From: a virus
IMG/VR virus record: IMGVR_UViG_3300033153_013152
Coordinates: 45,349 to 109,348 of that record
DNA length: 64,000 nt
Direction: 5' to 3' (one strand)
The translations under genes and the position numbers were made by a program. The first letter of the stretch is position 1. Each line of letters begins with the position of its first letter. Below are positions 1-10,141 of this stretch, one piece after another. Under the pieces are notes generated by a model, which did no database searches, was not told the origin of the DNA, and saw nothing but the letters and a program-made list of their open reading frames with translations.

Positions 1-943
1 TCTCATTGATTTTTGTTCACCATTCAATTCAAATTTTGTATATCCTGCACTCTTTTTAATAAAATCAATATCGCACAAATAATCATAAATACTTTGTGCA
101 TCATCAACTCCATAATCAAACATTATTGGAAATTTCACTTTTCTTTTAGGTGGACCCATTCTATTTTTTACCACTTCTGCCTCAGTATTAATTCCCAAAA
201 TATCATTCATGGTATCTTTAATTTTTGCTCTTGGAGTCAATCTTATTCTAACCGAAGCAGCAAACGGAATTGCTTTGCCACCAGGAGTTGTATATGGATC
301 TAAATATGGATTTTTAACTTTAAGATCTAACTTAATTTGATTTAATACTACAAACGTAATATATTCTAAACTTATAGTACTAGTTAATTTTCTCATTGCT
401 AAAGATATTTCTCTAGCTTTTACTGCCATATAATCCATTGGATCATAAGAGCCTTCCAATTCAATCTTAGATGCAGTTTGGGCAAGAGAATCCCAAATAA
501 TAGTAACTGGCCTTTCCTTGTTTGGAAATTTCGTCCTAGTCATTTTTGCTATTTTCTCAACATGACCAAAGACTTCATCAACCGTTTCTGCTCTTGGCCT
601 TATCAATCTATCCCAATCAACTCCCAACCTTTTCATAAAAGACTTATTTAGGGCATGTTCGGTATCAATATATATTGCAATTCCACCAAGCTTTTGGGTA
701 TTCGCAACAATATGAGAAGCCAATAGAGTTTTGCCAGAACCTTCGAGCCCGTGATATTTCAGATACCCTGCCTCCTGGAAGACCACCATTTCTACTATTC
801 GTTATTACATAATCCAAAAGAGTAGAGCCGGTAGGAATAAAAAAATCACATTCTTCTACTGACTGATCATCTTTCTTTAAAAAATTTATAAAATCGTCCA
901 TATCACCTTCTGGAACAACTTCTTGCTTTTTTTTTCTTGCCAT
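1..943 (-). CDS. recA: RecA/UvsX-like recombinase, +1 frameshift at CGG, 3' end cut by window
   Basis: RecA-family strand-exchange ATPase for recombination-dependent replication and repair. The start at 943 reads cleanly for 64 codons to a CGG at 749-751, in the middle of the Walker A region (...VSEIS). Skipping the C puts the gene in a frame that is open to base 1 and reads GLEGSGKT (Walker A), then IDTEHAL, a Walker-B-like TIIWDSLAQT and the RecA L2-type stretch TTPGGKAIPFAASVRIRL. Without the shift the protein ends after 92 residues, before the ATPase core. The family normally has about 350-390 residues and over 314 are seen here. The Walker A is more like bacterial RecA than T4 UvsX. It lies just downstream of the gp32-like SSB, its functional partner. 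The family call is firm; the frameshift is inferred from frame continuity. Confidence 0.93.
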
Positions 944-946
944 CTA

Positions 947-1717
947 TTATTCAATCTCCTTTAATGCTTCATTAAATGCATCTTCAACATCTTTAGTTGG
1001 CTCTTCTTTCTTCTCGCCCCCCTTAATAGTTCCATCATTATCATCATCATCACCAAAACTTAACCAATCCTCAAGAAGTTTTCTAATTTGAACTGCACTC
1101 ATTGGTTGAAAAACTTCATTAATTTGTTTTGCAGTTGCCATAATGGCTTTTACTTCCTTGGCAGTTGGAGCTAATTTACTTTCCTTTCTCTTGAAATTAA
1201 ATTCGGTATCTGGATAACTCTTATCCTCTGCCTGAACAACTTCTACTGTAGCATCAAGACCTTCTGAAGGACTTAGGAAATTACAATAATCATCATCAAG
1301 CAAAGCATTCAAGAGCTTCTTATAAACTGTTACACCAAAACCCCAAAGTTTTACCTTTGGCTCTTCATCTGCACGATCAATCATGTAAGCAAAATACCTC
1401 TCTCTTGGAATCAACTTCTTACCTAATTCTTTATCTTCTTTTAAATCAGATTTTGCCAACTTGCGTCCTTCTTCGCAAATGGGACATTCCTTGCCAAAAT
1501 TTCTCTCTAGACATAGAACAGTTTTCTTTCCTGCTACACGATAATGAAAATGTAACTCAATAAACGGATCTTCTCCAAAAGGATTGTCTACCAATCTAAT
1601 TTGAGACTTCTTATCCTTTGGGGGAAACCACCTATCGTCTGAAAATCTTTGCTGATTTCTCTTTCCTCTATTCATTAAACTATCTAACTTTTTTTTGATT
1701 GAATCTTTGTCTACCAT
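947..1717 (-). CDS. 32: T4 gp32-like single-stranded DNA-binding protein
   Basis: Coats ssDNA during replication and recombination. The 256 residues contain a zinc site with the T4 gp32 layout: H56-x12-C69-x8-C78-x2-C81 (gp32 has H-x12-C-x9-C-x2-C). The N terminus is basic (LDSLMNRGKRNQQRF), as in the co-operativity region of gp32. The C terminus is very acidic, with a DDDDND run and a final Glu-rich tail, the usual partner-recruiting tail of SSBs. A good ribosome-binding site (CAGGAGA) precedes the ATG. Three bases separate its stop from the recA start. Slightly shorter than T4 gp32 (301 residues). No frameshift is needed. Confidence 0.92.
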   Translation of the reverse strand: MVDKDSIKKKLDSLMNRGKRNQQRFSDDRWFPPKDKKSQIRLVDNPFGEDPFIELHFHYRVAGKKTVLCLERNFGKECPICEEGRKLAKSDLKEDKELGKKLIPRERYFAYMIDRADEEPKVKLWGFGVTVYKKLLNALLDDDYCNFLSPSEGLDATVEVVQAEDKSYPDTEFNFKRKESKLAPTAKEVKAIMATAKQINEVFQPMSAVQIRKLLEDWLSFGDDDDNDGTIKGGEKKEEPTKDVEDAFNEALKEIE

Positions 1718-1772
1718 GAAATATCTCCTGTACGCTTTAGGGTTTATATATTAAAACAAAAATTGCTTCAAG

Positions 1773-2171
1773 TTAACCAATCTTTTTCTCTTCCAAATCT
1801 TTAAAATATTTGTTAAAATATTTCAACCACTTAGTTAATCTTTTTCCTTTGTATCCATTTGCATAAGCAGCAACTAAAATAGATCTTGCTTTACAATGAC
1901 TTCTTAAATCTGGACTATCATCTAAAATTTTCTTTATCATCATATGAATAGTTGTAGCAGTTATTTTGCCACATTTACATTCATCTTTATGCATAAGACA
2001 TTGAAAACACCTATTGATAGGATTCTTACGACAATTTTTTGCATGTTCGCCAGCCGGTCCTCTTGTACAACAAGAATCACCAGAAGATTGTTTCTTTCGT
2101 GCTATTTCATATTGTTGTTCAAAATTTGTTTTTTTAAAATGTCTTCCGGTATTTTTATTGAAAATTCCCAT
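1773..2171 (-). CDS. Cys-rich basic protein of unknown function
   Basis: 132 residues, not recognised. I chose the ATG at 2171 because GGAGAG sits four bases upstream; an in-frame TTG lies 12 bases earlier. It overlaps the end of the upstream polymerase gene by 17 bases. A central cluster of cysteines and histidines (SCCTRGPAGEHAKNC, then RCFQCLMHKDECKCG) looks like a zinc-binding knuckle. The C terminus is Lys/Trp/Phe-rich (LTKWLKYFNKYFKDLEEKK). Its place between a polymerase and SSB/RecA suggests a DNA-metabolism role, but that is inference. Confidence 0.7.
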   Translation of the reverse strand: MGIFNKNTGRHFKKTNFEQQYEIARKKQSSGDSCCTRGPAGEHAKNCRKNPINRCFQCLMHKDECKCGKITATTIHMMIKKILDDSPDLRSHCKARSILVAAYANGYKGKRLTKWLKYFNKYFKDLEEKKIG

Positions 2172-3450
2172 ACATCTCTCCAAAATTTTTACCTTTCTTT
2201 ATGGTTACAGGAAATTTATTATAAAAAATATCATTCATATAAAAATATTCCATTCTATTTTTTATTTCTTGCACCAAAAATTTTTCACCATCATGTATTT
2301 CAAATACTATACTATCATGAAATGGGAACAAAAGTCTAGAACTATATTTGCCTTCTTTCAAAAAATTGTTGATTGAGTGCATAACATTAAGAACAAAATC
2401 TACCTCTAAAGAACATATGAAATTTTGGAATATAACATTATTTGGTTCATCCTTCAAAAACAAAATTCTGCCAAAAAAGTTTTTTATCTTTCCTTTTTCA
2501 TCAACTTCTTTACAAATTTTTTCTCTTAAATTTCTAATGGGTTTGGCAACAGAATCGAACCTACTATTGGTATAATTTGAAAACATCCAAGCCAAAAAAG
2601 ATAATTTATTTTTATTTCTATCTCCATTAAAAACAGAATATATATCTTCTACCTCTTTAAACTTTTCCTCGAATTTTTTGTTTTTCGTTGAAAATATAGC
2701 CAACCTTGGTTGAAAACTACTATAATCAAATTGAACGATATTATAATTATCGTGTGCAAGTACAAAACGCCTAGCTTTTTGAGACATATTATAAATATTT
2801 ATTGAATCCCTAAAACACGTTAAACGACCAGTTTTAGCCCCTACGGGATGTATTTTAATTCTATATTTTTTATCTTTATAGGCTTTGTTTTCATTTTCTT
2901 TAATCAATAATTTGTTGTTAGAAATGTTATAAAAATGCATCAAAAATTTAAAAAAATGATTTTTATAAAATTCTTTTATATCTGGTTCATTAAAATTTAA
3001 ATATAAATCTTTTACAATTTCTGATCGTTTTCTATATAATTCTTCCAGCAAACCATTTGGAAATAAAAATTTTGATTCAAAATTTTTAATATCAATTTTT
3101 GCATTTTTATAGCTATTTAAATGAGACTTAATTTTATCTGATATTTTTTTATATTCATTTGTTTTTTCTTCGCCTAGAACAATATTACTCAATTCTATAA
3201 TATTAGAATGCTTAATATTTTTTAAGGAATACAGTATTCCAACATCATAAAAAAACCCCACATCTTCTATTGTATTATATAATTTGAAAAAATCAAAACA
3301 TAATTTACATTCATTTTCAATATATGTTTTTGGAATTTTATTTTTTTTAATATTTAAAATATGTTGATGCGAAAAAGAAAAGTTTTTATAAAGAACAAAA
3401 GATATTATTTGACCCGAATTTATTATAGGTTCCAAACATAAAATTTTCAT
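2155..3450 (-). CDS. short, divergent family-A (Pol I-type) DNA polymerase
   Basis: 431 residues that contain only a polymerase domain; no 3'-5' exonuclease motifs are visible. Family-A landmarks occur in order: GAKTGRLTC near residue 204 (canonical TGRLSS), motif A FDYSSFQPRLAIF at 241-253 with the metal-binding Asp242, a palm segment QNFICSLEVDFVLNVM at 342-357, and motif C FHDSIVFEI at 378-386 with Asp379. Motif B (O-helix, R-x3-K-x7-Y-G) is degenerate: R-x3-K is present near 278-282 but Tyr-Gly is not. The motif A Glu of Pol I is also replaced. It could be a repair or lesion-bypass polymerase, or a degraded replicative one. The family call rests on these motifs; activity is uncertain. Confidence 0.72.
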   Translation of the reverse strand: MKILCLEPIINSGQIISFVLYKNFSFSHQHILNIKKNKIPKTYIENECKLCFDFFKLYNTIEDVGFFYDVGILYSLKNIKHSNIIELSNIVLGEEKTNEYKKISDKIKSHLNSYKNAKIDIKNFESKFLFPNGLLEELYRKRSEIVKDLYLNFNEPDIKEFYKNHFFKFLMHFYNISNNKLLIKENENKAYKDKKYRIKIHPVGAKTGRLTCFRDSINIYNMSQKARRFVLAHDNYNIVQFDYSSFQPRLAIFSTKNKKFEEKFKEVEDIYSVFNGDRNKNKLSFLAWMFSNYTNSRFDSVAKPIRNLREKICKEVDEKGKIKNFFGRILFLKDEPNNVIFQNFICSLEVDFVLNVMHSINNFLKEGKYSSRLLFPFHDSIVFEIHDGEKFLVQEIKNRMEYFYMNDIFYNKFPVTIKKGKNFGEMYGNFQ

Positions 3451-3517
3451 TTCTATTTCCGCACATTTCTAGTTACAATAACTATATCACCAATTCAAAT
3501 GCAGTGGAAATATTTTT

Positions 3518-5276
3518 CTAATTAAATCTGAATCCTACTTTTGTAAAAAAACCTTGTGAATTAATTGTATGTGTAACACTTGTTATGAAATATATTCCAT
3601 CTACCAAATACATGCCAGAAGATAAATAAAATGTTCTTAGTGGTTTCCATTGTATATGCCCTACGGTTTCCATTTCTCCCTGCAACGGTAAAGTTAGTGG
3701 AGTTTTAGATGTTGTTTCCAGCGAAACATCTGCCGTTAATGGATCTCTAGAATTAGTAACTCTATTTTTATACATTTTATTTATTAAATTGGCTTTCATA
3801 CTTTCGTCAATAATATGAGATAATGAAATATTTTTAATAAAAGAATTTGAATGACCCAACCTTATTACCGGAATCCTCTCTTTCAAGGCAGCTTGTTCCA
3901 TACTGTTGAGACTCTTTTTGCCCTTTAATGTTAAAGTTGTTAACGGTATTCCCAATTTGGTATCAATAAAAAATATATCAAAATATATAGTATCACCAAC
4001 TTGTCTATTTGAAAATAAAAGTTTTACACTTGGTCTATTAAAATATTTGATATTTTTAATATGGGGCTCCCAATATTTATCTGAATTAATCATAGAAGAA
4101 AGAATAGAGAACAATTTTTTAATAGTAAAAATGTCATTATTTCTTCTTGTTTTATTGTAAAATCTTGCTTTAAAATTTTCCCAAGGAATTGGAAAATCAA
4201 AAACATTTTCAATTCCACTTCCATTTTTAATTAACAAAGAATTAAAATCACCATAAATAAATCTAAATTTTCCTTTAGAATTTTTAGAAAATGGAATAAT
4301 TCTTCCGAGGTATTTTTTCCAGAGTTTCTGTGCATAATGTCTCAACTATTTGCCCAACTGTTATACATTTCTTAGGAACACCACCAAACTTATAAACTTT
4401 CCTATCCAATCCCCTTAATCTTTCCCAAAGAATTTCAAAATTTTTACCTATATTTTCTCTATATAATTTTTCCGTTATTGTATAACTTTCTGCCATAGAA
4501 TTTTTTAAATTTTCATCTATTATTTGACCCTTTTTATTTTTATTTTTATTGATAAAATTAACTATTTTTTTTATTTTATAATAACTTTTTTGCAATAATG
4601 ATGGTTCAATTCCTTGGGTTCTTAATTTTTCTTCAGTTTCTACAGACAAGTCTTTTACCCCTAAATCACCAAGATAAACATTTGTTAAAACATTAGAATT
4701 AAAACCCTTTCCGTCAATAGATATATCAATTTCTCCTGTTTCTGTTATATTCAACGAATATTTCGTAACATTGAAATTAACTATTTCTTTTTGATTTAAA
4801 AGATCATTAGGACTATTCCATCCATATTCTAAACGCAATGGTGAACCCGGAAACAAAAAAGAAACAAATGCATTACTCACCAAAGAACTTGGCTTATGTA
4901 TTTTCAAGTCTATTTTAATATCTGTATAATAATAATGTCCCGATGCTTCTGTTGTTTTAATTTCAATTCCTTTTAAAGACATTTCCGGCCTATCAGAAAA
5001 TCTTTCTGAGAGCTTTATTTTATCCATTTCCATTTGCTTGTGGAAAAATTCTAAATTAAAATCTCTGATTATTGAACCATCAAGATCAACAATAGCCAAA
5101 GAAATATATGGTAAAGATTGTCCCAATTGAATATTGGAAACACTTTGATATTCTTTTATAAATTTTTGATTAAAATTAAAAATGGGATTATCTTTATCAG
5201 ATAAACCAGAGTCGAAAACAATTCCACTCTCATCTTTAATTCTATTCCTTAAATTAATATATTTTAACTTTGCCAT
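3518..5276 (-). CDS. baseplate hub-type structural protein, +1 frameshift at CGG
   Basis: Read conventionally this is two overlapping ORFs. The first runs 323 codons to an in-frame CGG at 4305-4307 and stops at 4284. The second has no ATG start. Skipping the C of CGG (CCT C GGA) joins them into one protein of about 585 residues. The N-terminal part is beta-rich (GHYYYTDIKIDLKIHKP, FLFPGSPLRLEYGWN), as in phage baseplate hub or gp27-like proteins. It lies directly downstream of the gp53-like wedge gene and in the tail-tip part of the cluster, which supports a hub role. The exact T4 equivalent is not certain. The Gly encoded after the shift leads into RIIPFSKN. Confidence 0.72.
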
Positions 5277-5277
5277 A

Positions 5278-5556
5278 TCACACTAATTTCAAAAATTCTT
5301 CCAAATCTAAAGGTATTTTTAAAATTTTACCAGGAATAAAATCAAATGCATGTTCTAAGTCATTTACTTGTGCAATCACCCACCAATAAGAACCATCACC
5401 TAAATATTTAGCAGCCAAAACGTCCAATCTATCTTCCGCACCAGTTCTTATGTTAATAGTAGAAATATTATTTAAATCTCTTTTTTTTATTATTTCGGGA
5501 GTTTCCAAATATTTATTATCAATAATATTTAAATTTTTATATCTACTAACAGCCAT
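5278..5556 (-). CDS. 53: T4 gp53-like baseplate wedge protein (LysM-type)
   Basis: 92 residues. The C-terminal half reads RLDVLAAKYLGDGSYWWVI, then a segment ending in FDFIPGKILKIP, the LysM-like pattern of the T4 gp53 family. T4 gp53 is about twice as long, so this is a reduced form. The start overlaps the stop of the upstream gene at 5556, and its TGA lies one base from the ATG of the hub gene, so the three genes are translationally coupled. Confidence 0.75.
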   Translation of the reverse strand: MAVSRYKNLNIIDNKYLETPEIIKKRDLNNISTINIRTGAEDRLDVLAAKYLGDGSYWWVIAQVNDLEHAFDFIPGKILKIPLDLEEFLKLV

Positions 5557-7478
5557 TAAAATAAATTATTCTCCGCATAATAAGAATTAACTTTCTGAAT
5601 TATACCACGAACTCTATATTCGAAAGGAACTTCTGGAATTTCTTCACCTTCAACATCAGATTGTTGCATTGCGCCAAAAATATATTTATCATCAATTTTA
5701 TATGAACCAGGATTTCCTTCGTGCAAAACCGTAAATCCTAAAGTAACACCAACCTTCATCGGACCCCTAAAACCTTCTTCTGTACTCCATACTGTATCAT
5801 CATAAGAAAAATCCAAAGAATTAATATATCCAGGAATACCTAATTTTCCAGAACTTATAAGATCTCCTACCCTTACTCTAATAATTGGAGACCTTTCCAA
5901 AAACCCCTTCACATCAAATGCAGGATAAACCATACTTTGCAATTTGTGTAATTTTTTATACATCACCGGCAAATCTCTTGGTGACCATGCAACAACATCA
6001 AACCCCAAACTTATATTTCTCATTGTTCCTTTATAAATTGGAACTTGATCAACCCTTCCATAATATCTATTTAATGTCCAATCCGGAGTAAATGTTTCAC
6101 TAAAACCATTTCTTATAAAAGCCCTAAAATATAAAAATTCAGCAGGTTCAATTCTTAAATCTTGAAACATAAATGGCATATATATGTCACTATCTTTTAT
6201 TGCTTCTCCCTCTATTACCCCATCTCTTTCTTGGGGAAAAGCAACAGACAAGTCTTGAGACAAAAACTTATTTGTCCCTTCTTCACCTATTTCTGTAGAT
6301 TCTCTTGAAAATTTTGGCGGTCTTGCTTTAGCAAACCATTCTCCATCCATAAACCCTCTTTGATCAAATAATGCAGATATTTTAGAAGATTGTTTTACTG
6401 CTTCATTGGCACTTATTCCGGGTTGTTTTTCTAGTTCTCTAGTCTGTTTTAATTGTTCTTCTAATGAAAAAACCTGCCTATCTTCGTATGTATTAGATGG
6501 AGTATAAATATTTCTATGTATCAAAAGAGCCTTGGCGGTACCAGCCATTACTCCTTCTTGATCAACTTGTCCTTCTATAGAAACAGGAGTTAATAGTCCT
6601 GGACTATCTAAAGTATCCAAATCACCCCTTTTAGCTACATCACCAATAAATCCCTTTCTCGGATCCCTAAATTCAAATAATAAATTTGCATTAGGACTTT
6701 CTACATATCGACCTTTACGCATTTGCAAAAGCCTACTTTCTCCAATTGCTTCTTCAATTTCTACAACAGTTTTATAATCATGTCCAATTGCTGGGGCCAA
6801 AATTGGAGAAACACCAAGTGGTTGCGATCTAACCAATGGAACTACTGATGCCGCCAAAGATAAAGGATTCCATATTGCATTTGGAATTCCACCAACAGCA
6901 AAATCTGTTGGATTAAGAGAAGTTAACAACAATTGAGATGCGGCCCACTCTATTCCTTTACTTACATTTCTTTCTCTTCCTGGAATTGTACTAATGCCCA
7001 ATTCTGTACTTATATTTCTTAACCAATGTGTTGCGACATATGGATCAAAATATCTACCAGCTTGCGGCATTCCTTCTATACCAAATGTTCCACCAGGAGT
7101 AAATGGATTTAAGTTTTGATTACTATTATATAAATTATTTTTTATATTATCTTTTTCTGGTGTTGGAGTTGGTGGTCCAGAATTCCTTTGTTCATTGGAA
7201 TTATATCTTCTACCATCTCTATTATCATAATAATTATTTTGTATATTCCCCTGTTCTGGAATTCTATCGTTCAACGATGGTAAAGCCAAAGAAGTAGAAG
7301 TACTTTTTGAATAATAATCATTTGTATCCGTATATATATTATTGGCAAATGAATCATTTACCATTCGATCTAATTGACTCAAAATTTTAGAAGAATCCCC
7401 AACAGTTCTATTTGCTGTTCTAGTTTTGTCTGATGGTTTATCTCCTAAAATATCTGTATCTTTTCCAATTGTTGCCAT
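5556..7478 (-). CDS. baseplate / tail-tube-cap-like structural protein
   Basis: 640 residues. The first 120 or so are low-complexity (Asn, Ser, Thr, Pro), probably a flexible arm. The C-terminal 250 residues look like a tail-tube-fold domain: FSETFTPDWTLNRYYGRVDQ, ISLGFDVVAWSPRDLPVMYK, then GYINSLDFSYDDTVW and VGVTLGFTVLHEGNPG. This pattern is typical of T4 gp48/gp54-like proteins that cap the tube at the baseplate. It lies between the tape measure and the gp53-like gene, as expected. The assignment is by fold-like pattern and position, not close similarity. Confidence 0.65.
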   Translation of the reverse strand: MATIGKDTDILGDKPSDKTRTANRTVGDSSKILSQLDRMVNDSFANNIYTDTNDYYSKSTSTSLALPSLNDRIPEQGNIQNNYYDNRDGRRYNSNEQRNSGPPTPTPEKDNIKNNLYNSNQNLNPFTPGGTFGIEGMPQAGRYFDPYVATHWLRNISTELGISTIPGRERNVSKGIEWAASQLLLTSLNPTDFAVGGIPNAIWNPLSLAASVVPLVRSQPLGVSPILAPAIGHDYKTVVEIEEAIGESRLLQMRKGRYVESPNANLLFEFRDPRKGFIGDVAKRGDLDTLDSPGLLTPVSIEGQVDQEGVMAGTAKALLIHRNIYTPSNTYEDRQVFSLEEQLKQTRELEKQPGISANEAVKQSSKISALFDQRGFMDGEWFAKARPPKFSRESTEIGEEGTNKFLSQDLSVAFPQERDGVIEGEAIKDSDIYMPFMFQDLRIEPAEFLYFRAFIRNGFSETFTPDWTLNRYYGRVDQVPIYKGTMRNISLGFDVVAWSPRDLPVMYKKLHKLQSMVYPAFDVKGFLERSPIIRVRVGDLISSGKLGIPGYINSLDFSYDDTVWSTEEGFRGPMKVGVTLGFTVLHEGNPGSYKIDDKYIFGAMQQSDVEGEEIPEVPFEYRVRGIIQKVNSYYAENNLF

Positions 7479-9543
7479 TTATTTACTTGCTCTCCTAACA
7501 ACAGCTTTACCAACGGCTTCGCCTTCCATACTCACATTAATATTAATAACTTCTTCTCTTGGTGTGTCTCCAGGTAATTTAGGTATTTTCGCTCTAATAT
7601 CTTCAGGATTAAGTGCAGTTTCTGCCAATTCTTCTGCTGGTAATTTTTTAGCTACTGCTTGACCACTTGCTCTAGAAATCATTTGATTTATTTTTTCATA
7701 CGAATATCCTTGCATTCTCATCTTTCTTTCCAATATTTGTTTCAAATGTGAATCATTTAATCTTTCAGCAAATTCTTTCATCTCATCAGTTTTAAATATC
7801 CCAATTCTCATTTGATTTATCATTTTTTTTGCTCTATAGGATAATACTGGAGAAAACATCGTATCCATAAAATCTTTTGCCGTAGCAACACCATCAATAA
7901 ATTCACTTATTGTCTTTGTAATATCAATAAAAACATCTTTCAAATTTACAATATTATCTTTTGTTGGATCAATTCCTTTTGCTAAATTATCAATACCGCT
8001 AGAAAGATTCAACATTACTTTTTCAATTATATTAGCAATTTTATAAGCACCCTCCATAGCACTTTCAAATCCAAAAAATCTAGCAATTAAATTTGCAACC
8101 GATCTCAATACTTTATCCAATAGTGGTCCCCATGCTAATAAAGTTTTCTTGATATTTGAAAGTCCCTTCTCCCAATCTTTATTTATTTTTACTTGCTTCA
8201 TTCTCTCTTTTTCTTCTGTTTGTAATTTTTTTCTAACTTTTTCTGAAGCAAATGCTAATTGCGCTTGTTGTTCGTTAATTTTCAAAGAACTAGTAATAAC
8301 ATTCTTTTCGAAAACACCAAGATTGTCCCAAGTTTTTCCTTGGTTTACTAATTCTTCTCTTAGCATTTCCATTCTTTTGGTTGGATCGGTTTCCATCATC
8401 AACTCTAAAGAATTTATATTAGTACCAAAAATAGCATTAAGTTTTGCAGCAGCTTCAGAAGTTCCCTCAAATGTATCCATTCCTTTTCCAAAGGCACTAT
8501 TTATTTCTTTTATGGTAAGACCATAACTTCTTGCTTTAGCTATTGATTTTGAAAAGGTCATTATATTTTGAGTACCAAATCTTGCCAAAATATCAATATT
8601 TTCACCAACATCTTTTCTTATTTGATTAACTGGAACACCATATTCACGAGTTAAATCAATAGCATTCTTCATCGCATCATCTAAATTTTTTAAATTACCT
8701 TCACTTTTCATAAAAGCCAAAGCTAAATTGCCAGCATTTTTTGCTCCCAATTGAACATATTCAGATAACATCAAAGTAGTTTTTAAATTATCTTTTGGAA
8801 TATGAACTGTCATCATAGCTTCTGCCAGACCAGTGACAGCTTCTGCTCCCTCATCAAAACTATAACCCAATATTTCAAATTGGACACCAGTACTAACAGT
8901 TTGCTTTCTTAATTGAGACATATTAGAACCCATGTTCCCAAATGTCTTATTTAAATTTGCCATTGCAGGAATAACTTTTTTGTCAAGAAATTCCCAAACT
9001 TCTTTAAATGGTGCCAAAACTAAATTTATAATTTTCTTACCAAGAGCAACCAAACCAAGACCACCCAAAAATCCTTTTATTTTACTAAATAAACTCTCTT
9101 GTTGTCCAACCTGTCTTCCCATTAATTTCATTTGTCTCTTTAATTCTTCAGTATATTCTTCCTCCAATTCTTTTGCTTCACTTCTAACCTTTATTGCCAA
9201 ATCTAATTGTTTCTTTTTATTAGTCTCCATAGCTAATTGATTTCTTAACTTCTTTTCTACTTTTACCCAATAATTTGAAATTTCATTTCTATACGTATTA
9301 AAAATTTTATCTTGATATTTTTTAAATTCTTTTTTATTTGAAAGCATCTTCTTTTCTAAATCAGAAGATGTTTTTATTTTAGATGATAAATTTTCTTCTT
9401 TTATTAAAATTTCTTCTAATTGATGATTTATATCAGAAGAATTGGCCAATCCGCCTTTTAAATGATTCTACTATTTTATCACCAGCACTACCTAAACCAG
9501 AAATAAGTCTGCCAATATCATTACCCAAATCTTTTTCGGCCAT
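7479..9543 (-). CDS. tail tape measure protein, +1 frameshift at CGG
   Basis: Sets tail length and occupies the tube lumen. The ATG at 9543 opens a 30-codon leader that ends at a CGG at 9451-9453; the zero frame stops eight codons later. Skipping the C (AGG C GGA) joins the leader (MAEKDLGNDIGRLISGLGSA...) to a 657-residue body that has no ATG of its own at that point. Total about 687 residues. The body has long coiled-coil stretches near its N terminus, then a hydrophobic segment (GFLGGLGLVALGKKIINLVL), and many Ala/Gly/Met-rich helices typical of tape measures. Length is close to T4 gp29 (590). It sits between tail chaperone-position genes and baseplate genes. Confidence 0.8.
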
Positions 9544-9552
9544 TAATTATTT

Positions 9553-9813
9553 TTATCCCCACAAATCTTTAACGGTATAATTATACTTTTTGATTAATTT
9601 ATTCGAATACAATTTCTTATCACATTCCTTACTAAATTTTGTATCCTCAAATCTAACATTAGACCAACCATATTTATCTCTTTTTTGGACCCACCTTCTA
9701 TATTCTCTATCTCCCCACCATTCTGAAATGTGCTCAATAATAATTTTAAAAATATTAAAAATACAATAATAAAAAATAATATCAAAAACATTCATTTCGC
9801 TTATACTTTTCAT
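9553..9813 (-). CDS. small protein of unknown function with hydrophobic N terminus
   Basis: 86 residues from the ATG at 9813, which has GAGGAAGAG directly before it; the frame is open for 17 more codons upstream but without a better start. An N-terminal hydrophobic stretch (NVFDIIFYYCIFNIFKIIIE) could be a membrane or membrane-proximal helix. It is followed by a Trp/Arg-rich part (EWWGDREYRRWVQKRDKYGW). It lies directly upstream of the tape measure, the usual place of tail assembly chaperones, but I do not recognise the family. Confidence 0.6.
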   Translation of the reverse strand: MKSISEMNVFDIIFYYCIFNIFKIIIEHISEWWGDREYRRWVQKRDKYGWSNVRFEDTKFSKECDKKLYSNKLIKKYNYTVKDLWG

Positions 9814-9870
9814 CTCTTCCTCACTTTCTATAATTACTATGTCACAGAAAAAGATAAATGTCAAATATAT

Positions 9871-10110
9871 CTATTTTTTGATTGGTTGCATAAAATTAAA
9901 AGGCTTGCTTATTCTACCATCAGTTTGACCCAAATCTTGATTTATTTTTAATTTTTCTTGAACATTTAATGGTCTATTTGTTGGGGCTTGTTTGGTTCTG
10001 GCTTTTTCTTGTTCTTCAATTCTCTTATTGTAGGTCCTAATCAACCACTTTCTAATTGGAATTGGAAGTTTATACGCATCCCAATATGATGTACCAGGAT
10101 ACGCATACAT
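9871..10110 (-). CDS. conserved-looking tail-module protein, start uncertain
   Basis: 79 residues from the ATG at 10110. The frame is open further back (an in-frame TTG at 10122, then an upstream TAG at 10174), so the true start may be the TTG. Readable features are MYAYPGTSYWDAYKLP and PIPIRKWLIRTYNKRIEEQE near the N terminus. Position between the hub-assembly-type gene and the tape measure suggests a tail assembly factor. I cannot assign a family. Confidence 0.55.
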   Translation of the reverse strand: MYAYPGTSYWDAYKLPIPIRKWLIRTYNKRIEEQEKARTKQAPTNRPLNVQEKLKINQDLGQTDGRISKPFNFMQPIKK

Positions 10111-10141
10111 AATAGATTCCAATTCTACAAGAAATAATTCT

